Virus record (IMG/VR): IMGVR_UViG_3300017949_000004
Location: 1-64,000 of that record
Direction: 5' to 3' (one strand)
DNA: 64,000 nucleotides
Origin: a virus
Shown: positions 15,910-23,917 of the stretch, one piece after another
Position numbering within the stretch: the first letter of the stretch is position 1
Layout: each line of letters opens with the position of its first letter
Notes under the pieces: generated by a model
Databases searched by the model: none
What the model was told of the DNA's origin: nothing
Seen by the model: the letters and a program-made list of their open reading frames with translations, nothing else
Made by a program: the position numbers and the translations under genes

Positions 15910-16542
15910 TTAATTTTTAAATACCTTTTCTATTGCCCAATGACGTTCCACACACCAAAAACATATATTACAAGGTTCTGTTACATTAGGAGTAACACAA
16001 CTCCAAGTCTCATCTAGAATAAAATTTTTGAGCCAATAGTCCTTTTGATCTTTGACGATTTGTAAAATATCGTCTTTATATAAATTTCTGAAGGGACATA
16101 TTCCTATTAATTTCCCTCCTGTTTTTTGTTCAAACCCATCATACAATTCAAAGGTCCTAGGTTTTGTAGGAAAAAACAAAGGATCTATGTTAAAAGCATT
16201 AAAGTCATATGGGTTTTCTCCTGTCATTACAATATCAACTAGATGCCCGTCAAACAAACTTTGTACACCTCTAGCAACACATAACACATCGCTTTCATCA
16301 GTCTCAAAATATTCACCTACAATGACATTTTCTGTAGGAGCAAATCCATATCTATCGTGCATCCATTTAACCATTTTGTTAGCTCTGTCTGCAGAACCAT
16401 CTGGTTTAGGTGCAGTAAGAGGTATTAATGTTTGTCCTCTTTCTTGACATTTTTTAGCTACCAAGTAGTAAAGTATTGTGCTATCAATACCACCTGATAC
16501 CATAACACCTATTCTTTTATCTTTAGGGAAATCTATTTCCAT
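15910..16542 (-). CDS. PP-loop ATP pyrophosphatase, QueC-like
   Basis: The 210-residue protein has the PP-loop SGGIDST at about residues 16-22 for ATP binding. A C-terminal zinc-type cluster of Cys (SCVTPNVTEPCNICFWC) has the C-x8-C-x2-C-x2-C spacing of 7-cyano-7-deazaguanine synthase QueC. It is an evident paralogue of the next gene, with the same architecture and a similar end (ERHWAIEK). None of QueD, QueE, QueF or a phage DNA transglycosylase is seen nearby, so the product could be a different adenylated substrate. Confidence 0.75.
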   Translation of the reverse strand: MEIDFPKDKRIGVMVSGGIDSTILYYLVAKKCQERGQTLIPLTAPKPDGSADRANKMVKWMHDRYGFAPTENVIVGEYFETDESDVLCVARGVQSLFDGHLVDIVMTGENPYDFNAFNIDPLFFPTKPRTFELYDGFEQKTGGKLIGICPFRNLYKDDILQIVKDQKDYWLKNFILDETWSCVTPNVTEPCNICFWCVERHWAIEKVFKN

Positions 16543-17186
16543 TAATTTGTTCCTGTGTCTAAGTACCCTGCCTTTTCAAATGCCCATTGTCTTTCTGTAC
16601 ACCAATAACATTTATTACATCTACCTTCTTGTAGTTCTGTGCAACTATGTGTAATTGGCATAATAACGTCTGCAATGCCAATGTCAAATCCCAACTTAAT
16701 AGTTTTATCTTTAGTGTGGTTTTCAAAAGGCCAAGCGACAAATTCTCTCATCCATTCTTCAGGTTCAAACCTGGGATGTGGATCCTCTTTTTCATGTCTT
16801 TGATGTACTTCATCATCAAAGGCCGTCATGCCGACAAACAAAAAGTCCACTAACCTGTCGTCCGCCGTCTCTCCAAATATATCCCAAGCACCATTAGTTA
16901 CATAATCCCAAGGATTATTGGACAATTCTTTTCCTACAACTGTGGGCTCTTGATAACTTACCCCTAGTTTTTTGCTAAGTGTTTTTATAACATTCTGACT
17001 TGCTACTAAAGCACCATCTAATTTAGGGACAACAAAAGGTTCACAACTCATTCCCCTTTCAGTACATATTTTTTTAACCATATACCATAAACAAGCGCTG
17101 TCCCATCCACCGGAAACCATTACGCCAACTCTTTTATTTTCTTCAGGTATATATTTTTTTATATCATCCCAAACAATATCTTGCAT
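16542..17186 (-). CDS. PP-loop ATP pyrophosphatase, QueC-like paralogue
   Basis: The 214-residue protein has the PP-loop SGGWDSA at about residues 24-30 and a C-terminal SCTELQEGRCNKCYWC cluster with C-x7-C-x2-C-x2-C spacing. It shares one base with the start of the downstream paralogue, and the two probably arose by duplication. The family activates a carboxylate or carbonyl with ATP and adds ammonia or sulfur. The two could form a heteromer or act on successive substrates. Confidence 0.75.
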   Translation of the reverse strand: MQDIVWDDIKKYIPEENKRVGVMVSGGWDSACLWYMVKKICTERGMSCEPFVVPKLDGALVASQNVIKTLSKKLGVSYQEPTVVGKELSNNPWDYVTNGAWDIFGETADDRLVDFLFVGMTAFDDEVHQRHEKEDPHPRFEPEEWMREFVAWPFENHTKDKTIKLGFDIGIADVIMPITHSCTELQEGRCNKCYWCTERQWAFEKAGYLDTGTN

Positions 17187-17190
17187 ACTA

Positions 17191-18987
17191 TTAACCTTCG
17201 CACGCTAGGCATTCACCATCTGCTATTTGATTTAAATCAATCTCTTTAATAATTTCTCTTTCTATTCTTTTAGAAACTTTGTCTGCCTTACCAACTTTTT
17301 CTGAACGACAATAGTACAATGTTTTAAGTTCATTTTTCCAAGCAAGGAAGTGTACTGCGTGTAAATATTTTTTATGTACGTCAGGCCTAAAAAATAAATT
17401 TAAGGACTGTGCTTGATCTATATAAACTTGTCTATTGGAGGCATGCTCTACAACCCAGCGCTGATCAATTTCCATTGCTGTTTTGTATATAGCCTTCTCT
17501 TCATCTGTTAAACAATTTAAATGCTGTACAGATCCATCGTTAGCAATTATTGACGACCATATTTCGTCATAATCAAGTTTTTTGTTATCTTCAACCTTGT
17601 TTTTAATAAGAGAATCCAAATACTTATTTTTGTTGAGATAAGATCCAGATAACGTGTCCTGTCTGTAAGCATTCGCTCTAAAAGGTTCAATAGACGGCGA
17701 AGTGTTTCCCATGATAATACTGCTACTAGCATTGGGAGCGATAGCCATAACGTGACTAAATCTTCTTCCCGTGCCCTCCGCGTCAGGAGCCTCACCTCTT
17801 CCACTACCCAATTCAATGTTTGCTTCATCTAATTTACTCCTAATGTGCCTAAACATTCTAATATTAGCACCTACTGCTGCTGAGCTTTCCCATGCCATAT
17901 TATTTTTTTGTAAATAGGCGTGGAATCCTAAAGCACCTACTCCAATGCTACGTTCACGCATTGCAGAGAACTTAGCCCTAGATACAACATCTGGTGCGTT
18001 GTTAATAAAAAATTCTAAAACATTGTCTAACATCTCAGCAACGTCAAGTAAAAACTGAGAGTTCTTACTCCAAGAGTCATAATGCTCTAGGTTAACTGAG
18101 GATAAACAACATACTGCTGTTCTGTCCTTGTCTGTAGGTAAAATAATTTCAGAACAAAGATTAGACTGATGAATTTTAAGTTTTAAATCCTTTTGAAACT
18201 GTGGCAAATATTTGTTGCTAGTATCAATAAAATGTATGTAGGGTTCTCCTGTCTCCATTCGCAATTCCAAAATCTTTTGCCAAAGAGCTCTAGCAGATAC
18301 GGTATCTCGAATTTGTCCACTGTGTGGATCAACTAAATTCCAACCATCATCGGCAGTAGGATCTGTCATACATCTTTCAATGATCTCCATAAAACGATCA
18401 GATATATTAATACCGTGGTGTAAGTTTAGACATCGAACATTTTGATCGCCTGTGGGTTTCCTCATTTCGAGGAACATTATAACATCTGGATGACTAATAT
18501 CAAGGTAAGTAGCATAACTGCCACGTCTAGTACGTCCTTGACGGTATGCGAGGCAGGATGCATCATATGTTTTAAGATGAGACATAACGCCAGTAGACTT
18601 ATCATCAGATGATCTGATACCAAACCCGATACCAACACCACCACCCAACATGCTAAGCCAATTTGTTTCAGATAAGTTCTCAACTAATCCCTCCGCAGTA
18701 TCATTGATATAATTTAAAAAACATGAGATAGGCATACCTTTCTTAGAGCGACCAAAGGATAGTATAGGAGTAGAATAAGAAAGCCAGTGTTTACTGGAGT
18801 ACTCATATAGACGTTGTGCGTGTTCTTCATTGCTACCAAATGCCTTACTTACATAAGCAAAACGCTGTTGTGGGGTTGTTTCATCCTCTAACATGTAGCT
18901 TTCCCGCAGACGGTTGAGCCCTAACTTATCAAATAACTCATCTCTCGATGTGTCTATTTGTATTCCTAAATAATCCTCTTTTGCCAT
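17191..18987 (-). CDS. nrdA: Ribonucleotide reductase class I large subunit
   Basis: The 598-residue protein matches NrdA. Active-site segments are SCFLNYINDT, NLCSEI with the catalytic Cys at about 278, the downstream MRERSIGVGALGFH and APNASSSIIMGNTSPSIEP. The C-terminus ends CLACEG, the swinging redox Cys pair normally reduced by glutaredoxin or thioredoxin. The protein lacks the N-terminal ATP cone, so dATP inhibition through the cone is probably absent, as in other phage NrdA proteins. Confidence 0.93.
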   Translation of the reverse strand: MAKEDYLGIQIDTSRDELFDKLGLNRLRESYMLEDETTPQQRFAYVSKAFGSNEEHAQRLYEYSSKHWLSYSTPILSFGRSKKGMPISCFLNYINDTAEGLVENLSETNWLSMLGGGVGIGFGIRSSDDKSTGVMSHLKTYDASCLAYRQGRTRRGSYATYLDISHPDVIMFLEMRKPTGDQNVRCLNLHHGINISDRFMEIIERCMTDPTADDGWNLVDPHSGQIRDTVSARALWQKILELRMETGEPYIHFIDTSNKYLPQFQKDLKLKIHQSNLCSEIILPTDKDRTAVCCLSSVNLEHYDSWSKNSQFLLDVAEMLDNVLEFFINNAPDVVSRAKFSAMRERSIGVGALGFHAYLQKNNMAWESSAAVGANIRMFRHIRSKLDEANIELGSGRGEAPDAEGTGRRFSHVMAIAPNASSSIIMGNTSPSIEPFRANAYRQDTLSGSYLNKNKYLDSLIKNKVEDNKKLDYDEIWSSIIANDGSVQHLNCLTDEEKAIYKTAMEIDQRWVVEHASNRQVYIDQAQSLNLFFRPDVHKKYLHAVHFLAWKNELKTLYYCRSEKVGKADKVSKRIEREIIKEIDLNQIADGECLACEG

Positions 18988-20064
18988 TTATGTTTTCTCT
19001 CTGTAGTCTTGATCAAGAACGCCCTCACCTGTATAGGAACGTATCTCAAAATGCTTGTTCTTATAATCTATGCCACAAAAGTCTTTATAATCTTCTATAG
19101 ATCTAACTTTTCCCACACCATAGATTCCCTTTAACTTGCCAGTATATAATTCTTTTTGTCTTTCATTAGACTGTTTGTCCATTGTTTCTCTATCTATTTC
19201 AGGCTCTCGTTGCGAGTCAACATCACTGTCCCAATAACAAAATCTGTAATCCCTTGGATAATAATGCCTTGAGGGATTTCCTGACATGTGAAATATGTCG
19301 TAACCATTGGTCCAGGACCTCAATGCTAAACTTGGTTCCTCACCTATAAACAATAACTTCCCATCATAAGGAACTTCCTTACACCATTTACCTATAGTAA
19401 AAACTGTATTTGCACTAAACAAAAATCCTTTGATAAATGGAAATTTACTTTCGTACCATCTTCCCTGTGTTGAAAATTTATAATGGTCTGGTTTTTCTTC
19501 AAACTCTATCTGAGGTTTACCTATGTTACTTCCACCGTCCCAAATATCGCTCTCTCCACCTACTGTAAGTGCATTCATTGAATACATACCTGTTCTTAAA
19601 TTTCTAGGTTTAGATGATTCGTATTTAATAGGATTGTTCCATATATCATGGTCCTCTGCTACCATACCAGGAGGATAGCAAGTTATCAAAGGCCTTTCGT
19701 GAAATAATAATAAATGACGAAGGTTATTAATATATATTAAATCCCAGTTATCTTCAAACCCTGTATGAGAATCAAACTGAGAATAAAACTCTTCGCCATT
19801 ATACATTTCCTGTGTTTTTGCTCTAGCCCAACAACAACCCTGTGTTTCAAAGGGTGATATCAATTCATATTTTAATTGATTGTTGTCTAATAATTTTTTA
19901 AAAAACGGATGCTTTAAGTCTAAGGCTTCTCCTGGCATGGCTTGTTCAACCACACCAAAGACAAGATTATCTGGCTCAGCAGCATTAGCGTATGCCGTTT
20001 TAATTGTAAACGTTAGAAGAGGATCCCTATAACTAGCTAGGGCAACAAAAATTTTAGAGTTCAT
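18988..20064 (-). CDS. GlcNAc-type glycosyltransferase (GT60-like)
   Basis: The 358-residue protein begins with IFVALASYRDPLLTFTI followed by NLVFGVVEQ, the signature start of the GlcNAc transferase family (Pfam GlcNAc, GT60-like). It also has a RAKTQEMYNGEEF segment and a DSH metal-binding motif (QFDSHTGFEDNWD), and EEPSLALRSWTNGYD later. It would transfer a sugar from a nucleotide donor to a protein or glycan. It sits between nrdA and thyX, unrelated in pathway. Confidence 0.8.
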   Translation of the reverse strand: MNSKIFVALASYRDPLLTFTIKTAYANAAEPDNLVFGVVEQAMPGEALDLKHPFFKKLLDNNQLKYELISPFETQGCCWARAKTQEMYNGEEFYSQFDSHTGFEDNWDLIYINNLRHLLLFHERPLITCYPPGMVAEDHDIWNNPIKYESSKPRNLRTGMYSMNALTVGGESDIWDGGSNIGKPQIEFEEKPDHYKFSTQGRWYESKFPFIKGFLFSANTVFTIGKWCKEVPYDGKLLFIGEEPSLALRSWTNGYDIFHMSGNPSRHYYPRDYRFCYWDSDVDSQREPEIDRETMDKQSNERQKELYTGKLKGIYGVGKVRSIEDYKDFCGIDYKNKHFEIRSYTGEGVLDQDYREKT

Positions 20065-20746
20065 TAACTGCCTTTGCTACATCTGGAAAGTGTTGAGATA
20101 AAATGTCCCAGCATTTTTGAGCTACCAGACGATGCTCCTTTTGTGTTCCTTGTTCTGTTCTTAACATACAATAATGAATCCAGGAACGCAAATTTCCTGC
20201 CATATATAATGTGGTTTCCGTATTACCTTCAGGCAATACTGCACGAGCCTGTTCTTTAGCAATGCCGTTATCCAATGCCCACTTATAAACTTCCTGTGAT
20301 TTATTAATAACTTCCCTTTGCCTCATATTCCATTCTTCGTAAAGACGCTCATGTTGAGTTTTATTACCACCTTTTCCAAAGTCCTCAGGCAAGTCTAAAT
20401 CAATACTGTTTTGCCTATTCTTTTTATCTTGTAGTCTAGCTTCGCGATTTATAAAATTAGTTGATTCAGCATATCTTTGACTAAACTCCTGAAAACTAAA
20501 GCTACGGTGCCTAATAATCTGTCTACTAATGTCTCGGGTAGTCTTAATCTCCATGGTGACAGAAACCATCTCAAAAGGGCTCCAATGAGCATTTTTGATT
20601 AGGTATTTTAGCAATTTAGGTGACGTTTCAGCATTGTTTTGATTGCCAGGGTTACTTACACGGGCGGCGTAAGAAATAAGTTCATTAGCACTATGACAAC
20701 CCGTTGCCGCTGAAGGTTGTGTGATCCCTACTAAATTCACATTCAT
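20054..20746 (-). CDS. thyX: Flavin-dependent thymidylate synthase
   Basis: The protein carries the ThyX signature RHRSFSFQEFSQRY (RHRxxSxxExSxRY) around residues 79-92. ThyX makes dTMP from dUMP using methylenetetrahydrofolate and reduced FAD. I start at the ATG at 20746 because it overlaps the primase stop as TAATG with a GGAG site before it; earlier in-frame ATGs sit too close to that site. It completes the dCMP to dUMP to dTMP route begun by the deaminase. Confidence 0.92.
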   Translation of the reverse strand: MNVNLVGITQPSAATGCHSANELISYAARVSNPGNQNNAETSPKLLKYLIKNAHWSPFEMVSVTMEIKTTRDISRQIIRHRSFSFQEFSQRYAESTNFINREARLQDKKNRQNSIDLDLPEDFGKGGNKTQHERLYEEWNMRQREVINKSQEVYKWALDNGIAKEQARAVLPEGNTETTLYMAGNLRSWIHYCMLRTEQGTQKEHRLVAQKCWDILSQHFPDVAKAVNEL

Positions 20747-21765
20747 TAACATTTTCTCCATTGTGTGAAATTTAATTTTGCTCTCAAACCTGAGAATGTA
20801 TTTTTACTTATTATAGAGGTTATTTCTGCTATTGTCAAACCAGATAATACCATATCGTTTATGTCCTTTTCCTCTATTGTATCAGGCCAAAGACAAACGT
20901 TTTCACCTGCATTAATTGATTTTTCTATTAACCTACAGATCTCTAGATTACGTGGCTGATTATCAAATATAATCGTGTAATCCTTTAATCCCAAATCAGA
21001 AACTCTGTTAAATGCTGATCCACTAGCAGCGATAGAGTTATCCAAAAAGAGACTATCAATAGGTCCTTCAACTACCATGACAGTTTTACTATCATCAATA
21101 TCTTCCATACCAAAGATAGTAGGAGCATCCTCATCTATCTTTAAATTTATATATCTTAAGTTTTCGCCCCTTATACCTCGCATTGCCATACCTGTTAATT
21201 TACCTTGACTATTAATAAAGGGCAATATAAGTCTCGGTTGAGCTACAGTTAGACTGCTAGTGTATTTAGTATTTAATTGTGCTGCTTTTCGTATGTCGTC
21301 TAAAAAATATAACCTATTATATGTATGTTCTGGAATAGCTCTCGATTTAACATATTGGATAACTTCATGATCTTCTGGTAATGTATCTAGTCTATCCATT
21401 AATTCATCTAATAGGGTTTTTGGGCGAACTTTAGGCTCCTTAAAAGTGAGGTTAAAGTCAGGAGTTTTATTCGCCCGATTACCCGCAATACCTTCTGAAT
21501 ATCTTTCAAGTGTGTATTGTTTATGTAGCTCTCCGTCTAACAATTCTAGGAGACCTCCGAAAGTTTTACCCGCACCACAGTTATGACATTTATAGAACAT
21601 GTCATTCTTAACCTTGTACAGGTATCCGCGTGCTTTGTTTTTCTTTGTGGAACTATCACCACAGATAGGACATCTGAAGTTGAAAAGATACTGATCCTTT
21701 CGCTTGTAACGTTCTAAGCGAAAGGCAACCATATTAATATATTTTAAATCGACGTATAAAGACAT
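20746..21765 (-). CDS. 61: DNA primase (T4 gp61-like)
   Basis: The 339-residue protein has an N-terminal zinc-binding domain (CPICGDSSTKK and CHNCGAGKTF) and a TOPRIM-like catalytic core (VMVVEGPIDSLFLDNSI, then WPDTIEEKDINDMV). It synthesises the RNA primers of lagging-strand replication together with the gp41 helicase at 41685-43058. The ATG follows a U-rich tract and a hairpin, and no Shine-Dalgarno sequence is visible before it, which is unusual. Confidence 0.9.
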   Translation of the reverse strand: MSLYVDLKYINMVAFRLERYKRKDQYLFNFRCPICGDSSTKKNKARGYLYKVKNDMFYKCHNCGAGKTFGGLLELLDGELHKQYTLERYSEGIAGNRANKTPDFNLTFKEPKVRPKTLLDELMDRLDTLPEDHEVIQYVKSRAIPEHTYNRLYFLDDIRKAAQLNTKYTSSLTVAQPRLILPFINSQGKLTGMAMRGIRGENLRYINLKIDEDAPTIFGMEDIDDSKTVMVVEGPIDSLFLDNSIAASGSAFNRVSDLGLKDYTIIFDNQPRNLEICRLIEKSINAGENVCLWPDTIEEKDINDMVLSGLTIAEITSIISKNTFSGLRAKLNFTQWRKC

Positions 21766-21797
21766 AAAAAAAGCACGTAGAAAATTTCTATGTGCTT
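21766..21797 (-). terminator. Terminator-like hairpin in the primase leader
   Basis: On the minus strand AAGCAC (21792-21797) pairs with GTGCTT (21771-21776), with an inner TAGAAA/TTTCTA-type pairing, followed by seven T residues. This is an intrinsic terminator shape. It begins at the base after the -10 box of the promoter at 21798-21826. Confidence 0.7.
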
Positions 21798-21826
21798 ATT
21801 ATAAGATAGTGTTCTTAGTTTGTCAA
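21798..21826 (-). promoter_or_regulatory. Early sigma70-type promoter for primase
   Basis: TTGACA at 21821-21826 overlaps the upstream stop codon, a 17-base spacer follows, and TATAAT is at 21798-21803. The predicted start site falls inside the hairpin, so RNAs made here lack its 5' arm. Confidence 0.75.
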
Positions 21827-22296
21827 GTGCTATGAAATACCATTTCTAAAAGAAATGGTGCTAATCCGCCCATAAGGACAAGACCGCCAACAATAATCCA
21901 ACGCCACTTTTCTAGACTAGCAATTCTTTGATCCTGCTCTTTGGATTTGTCCTTAATGTCCTGTCTTAGATTCTCGATACTTGATAATACCTTGTCGATA
22001 TCTTTACCCATTTCTTCTCTGATTTCCCTTGATGAAGTAGTTAAACGAGAATGCAGTTCTCTGATATCGGTTTGGTGTTCTTTCCTATGTTCCTCTATCT
22101 GACTCTGCAAGTGCTCTGTTTCCTCTTCTGCTGTTGAAAGCCTAGAAGCATGTACAGCTAAAATTTGGCTTACGTTATTTGATACATCTGTAATCTTATC
22201 TAAAGTAATTTCTAATTTTGTAAACAACGCGCTCATTTGAGCAACATCGTTTTTAACCAGAGCTACTTCTGTTTCTAAAGATTTAACGGATGCCAT
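21823..22296 (-). CDS. Coiled-coil protein with C-terminal membrane anchor
   Basis: The 157-residue protein is a long predicted coiled coil (residues 1-125, rich in Glu, Lys and heptad leucines) ending in a hydrophobic segment WRWIIVGGLVLMGGLAPFLL (about 130-149). This is the shape of tail-anchored phage proteins. Its role is unknown. Confidence 0.65.
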   Translation of the reverse strand: MASVKSLETEVALVKNDVAQMSALFTKLEITLDKITDVSNNVSQILAVHASRLSTAEEETEHLQSQIEEHRKEHQTDIRELHSRLTTSSREIREEMGKDIDKVLSSIENLRQDIKDKSKEQDQRIASLEKWRWIIVGGLVLMGGLAPFLLEMVFHST

Positions 22297-22807
22297 TTTT
22301 CTTCTTCCGTCTTCGTATCATCGGTTGAAGTACAGGATCTCTTCCAGGTTCTCCTTTAGGACCTATGCCTATTCCGTGGATTGCTCCTCCACCTACGGCA
22401 TTAGCTGCAACTTCTTCCATATTAAAATTCTTAAATGATACTAAATTTTGTTCTAATAATTTGGCTTCCATCGCAACATTAGAATCTTGTTCATAAACTT
22501 CTAATAGTGTCTCAATATCAAAGTCATCATCTTCTTCTTTGTACTCTCTAAGTATAGCAAGAGCGGCAGCAAATGTCAATAGTCTTTTAGCATTTCTGTC
22601 AGGTGATTTTACCAAAGCTCTTTGCACTTTAAATACAAATCTATTTAAAAACGAATATGCATCTAACTCCTGTGTTGTCTGAGGATTTTTTATCTTCTTG
22701 CCATCCTTGTCAATGATACCCATTCTGAAAGCATCAGACTGTTCAATAGGTGTTGCAAGCATTTTTAAAATTCTATACGCAACTAATGTATCAACAAATC
22801 TAGACAT
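22283..22807 (-). CDS. Conserved-type T4-like phage protein
   Basis: The 174-residue protein begins MSRFVDTLVAYRILKML, a start I associate with conserved uncharacterised proteins of T4-like cyanophages and relatives. It has an acidic middle (EEDDDFDIETLLEVYEQD) and a Gly-rich then very basic C-terminus (RRRKKKNG). A structural or head-assembly role is possible given the virion-like genes that follow, but this is not established. Confidence 0.7.
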   Translation of the reverse strand: MSRFVDTLVAYRILKMLATPIEQSDAFRMGIIDKDGKKIKNPQTTQELDAYSFLNRFVFKVQRALVKSPDRNAKRLLTFAAALAILREYKEEDDDFDIETLLEVYEQDSNVAMEAKLLEQNLVSFKNFNMEEVAANAVGGGAIHGIGIGPKGEPGRDPVLQPMIRRRKKKNGIR

Positions 22808-23184
22808 TAAATTTTTCTCAGTACCTTAATTAAATCCTCATTTAGAGGAATATCCGTTTCTCTTATTCCCTTAGAAACTACAGTCTCCAAAGGCATTCGT
22901 TGTAAGAATACTAGATATGTTTTTAAATCAGACCAATATTCTTGCTCTAATTTATAAAATAACATATCAGTAGCACCTCTACCAAACACATTATATAAAA
23001 CAACCAAATGATTAATAACTAATCTTTCGTTTACTTCTCCTGTTTTCCTGTAGCGATTTAAAAGACGTTTTATATACTTAAATCTTTTTAAATCATCTTC
23101 AAGTTCTGAGATACCCATGCAGCCAGGATTGCTATAATGTTTTGCTGCATATAATAAAAAGTTATTTTCATTCAATTCGATCAT
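22807..23184 (-). CDS. Conserved-type T4-like phage protein
   Basis: The 125-residue mostly helical protein (LKRFKYIKRLLNRYRKTGE, VLYNVFGRGATDMLFYKLE) is of a type found beside the previous gene in T4-like marine phages. It shares a base with its upstream partner, so the pair is co-translated. Function is unknown. Confidence 0.65.
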   Translation of the reverse strand: MIELNENNFLLYAAKHYSNPGCMGISELEDDLKRFKYIKRLLNRYRKTGEVNERLVINHLVVLYNVFGRGATDMLFYKLEQEYWSDLKTYLVFLQRMPLETVVSKGIRETDIPLNEDLIKVLRKI

Positions 23185-23197
23185 TTTATATTAAACC

Positions 23198-23638
23198 CTA
23201 AGAAACAGTAGCAGTACCTCCTATAACGTACCACTTGCTATTATTATATAGTAGGGTTACAGAGTGTCCTACAGATGAAAATGCTATATCGTTAGCCAGT
23301 GTAGCACCCTGAAGTGTAATTGTGTGTCCCCCTAAGTTAGAGACCATAACGATAATTTTAATTTGTCCATCAACGCCAGTAGCCATTGTCATATTACCTG
23401 CACTATCAATATCACTAAGATATGTTATGTTGTACAAGCTACTAATTTCGCCTCTAGCTGTTTTGGTTTCACTATCTCCGATACGAATTTTATCATTAAA
23501 TGTTACAGACGTAGAAACATCTGCAAACAAATTAGCAACAGTAAGTTTTTTACTTGTGCTACCTTGTACAAGATAAAGCGTATCAGCACCGGCAGCTGAT
23601 GTAGCTGCCGTTAATTCTGATAATTTAGAATCTGCCAT
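23198..23638 (-). CDS. Probable virion structural protein (tail-fibre-like N-terminus)
   Basis: The N-terminus MADSKLSELTAATSAAGAD followed by LYLVQGSTSKKLTV is the attachment-type motif found at the start of many phage fibre and virion proteins. The remainder of the 146 residues is beta-rich with Gly, Thr and Ser, ending WYVIGGTATVS. It is short for a fibre and may be a small decoration or spike protein. A late promoter variant lies upstream at 23660-23667. Confidence 0.65.
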   Translation of the reverse strand: MADSKLSELTAATSAAGADTLYLVQGSTSKKLTVANLFADVSTSVTFNDKIRIGDSETKTARGEISSLYNITYLSDIDSAGNMTMATGVDGQIKIIVMVSNLGGHTITLQGATLANDIAFSSVGHSVTLLYNNSKWYVIGGTATVS

Positions 23639-23659
23639 TAAATACTCCTAAGTTAAAAG

Positions 23660-23667
23660 TATTTATT
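23660..23667 (-). promoter_or_regulatory. Late promoter variant (AATAAATA)
   Basis: The minus strand reads AATAAATA 22 bases before the gene starting at 23638. This differs from the T4 consensus at its first base but fits the NATAAATA form used by marine T4-like phages. Confidence 0.5.
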
Positions 23668-23914
23668 AGGCGTCTGGGAAGTCAGCGTCGTCGTCTGCTC
23701 CACCGGCCGCTTCATATTCGGTATCGGTGAAAGGATCAGCCATAGCCACTAACGTCTCATAAATGAATCTACCATTGCCTAAGTCTTTTTTGTAGACCCA
23801 ACCAGGCTGTGCAATACCAGGTGTGGCTGCAACTTCTGCTTCGTCTACCATAAAGATATCGGCGGCATCAATACCTGTAATAACAGGTTTTACGGTTTTA
23901 CTCCATGCGGACAT
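23666..23914 (-). CDS. Small acidic, probably structural protein
   Basis: The 82-residue protein begins MSAWSKTVKPVITGID, has a GWVYKKDLGNGRFIYETLVAMADPF stretch, and ends in an Asp-rich tail (ADDDADFPDA). The composition suits a small virion component and its neighbours look structural. No named family was recognised. Confidence 0.6.
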   Translation of the reverse strand: MSAWSKTVKPVITGIDAADIFMVDEAEVAATPGIAQPGWVYKKDLGNGRFIYETLVAMADPFTDTEYEAAGGADDDADFPDA

Positions 23915-23917
23915 TTT

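Noticed and set aside
16052-16447. Plus-strand open frame of 131 codons
   Set aside because: It is antisense to the QueC-like gene whose motifs are intact, and its composition is what that gene produces in reverse.
15910-17186. A full queuosine or preQ0 pathway
   Set aside because: Only QueC-like proteins are present; no QueD, QueE, FolE or transglycosylase was found in the window.
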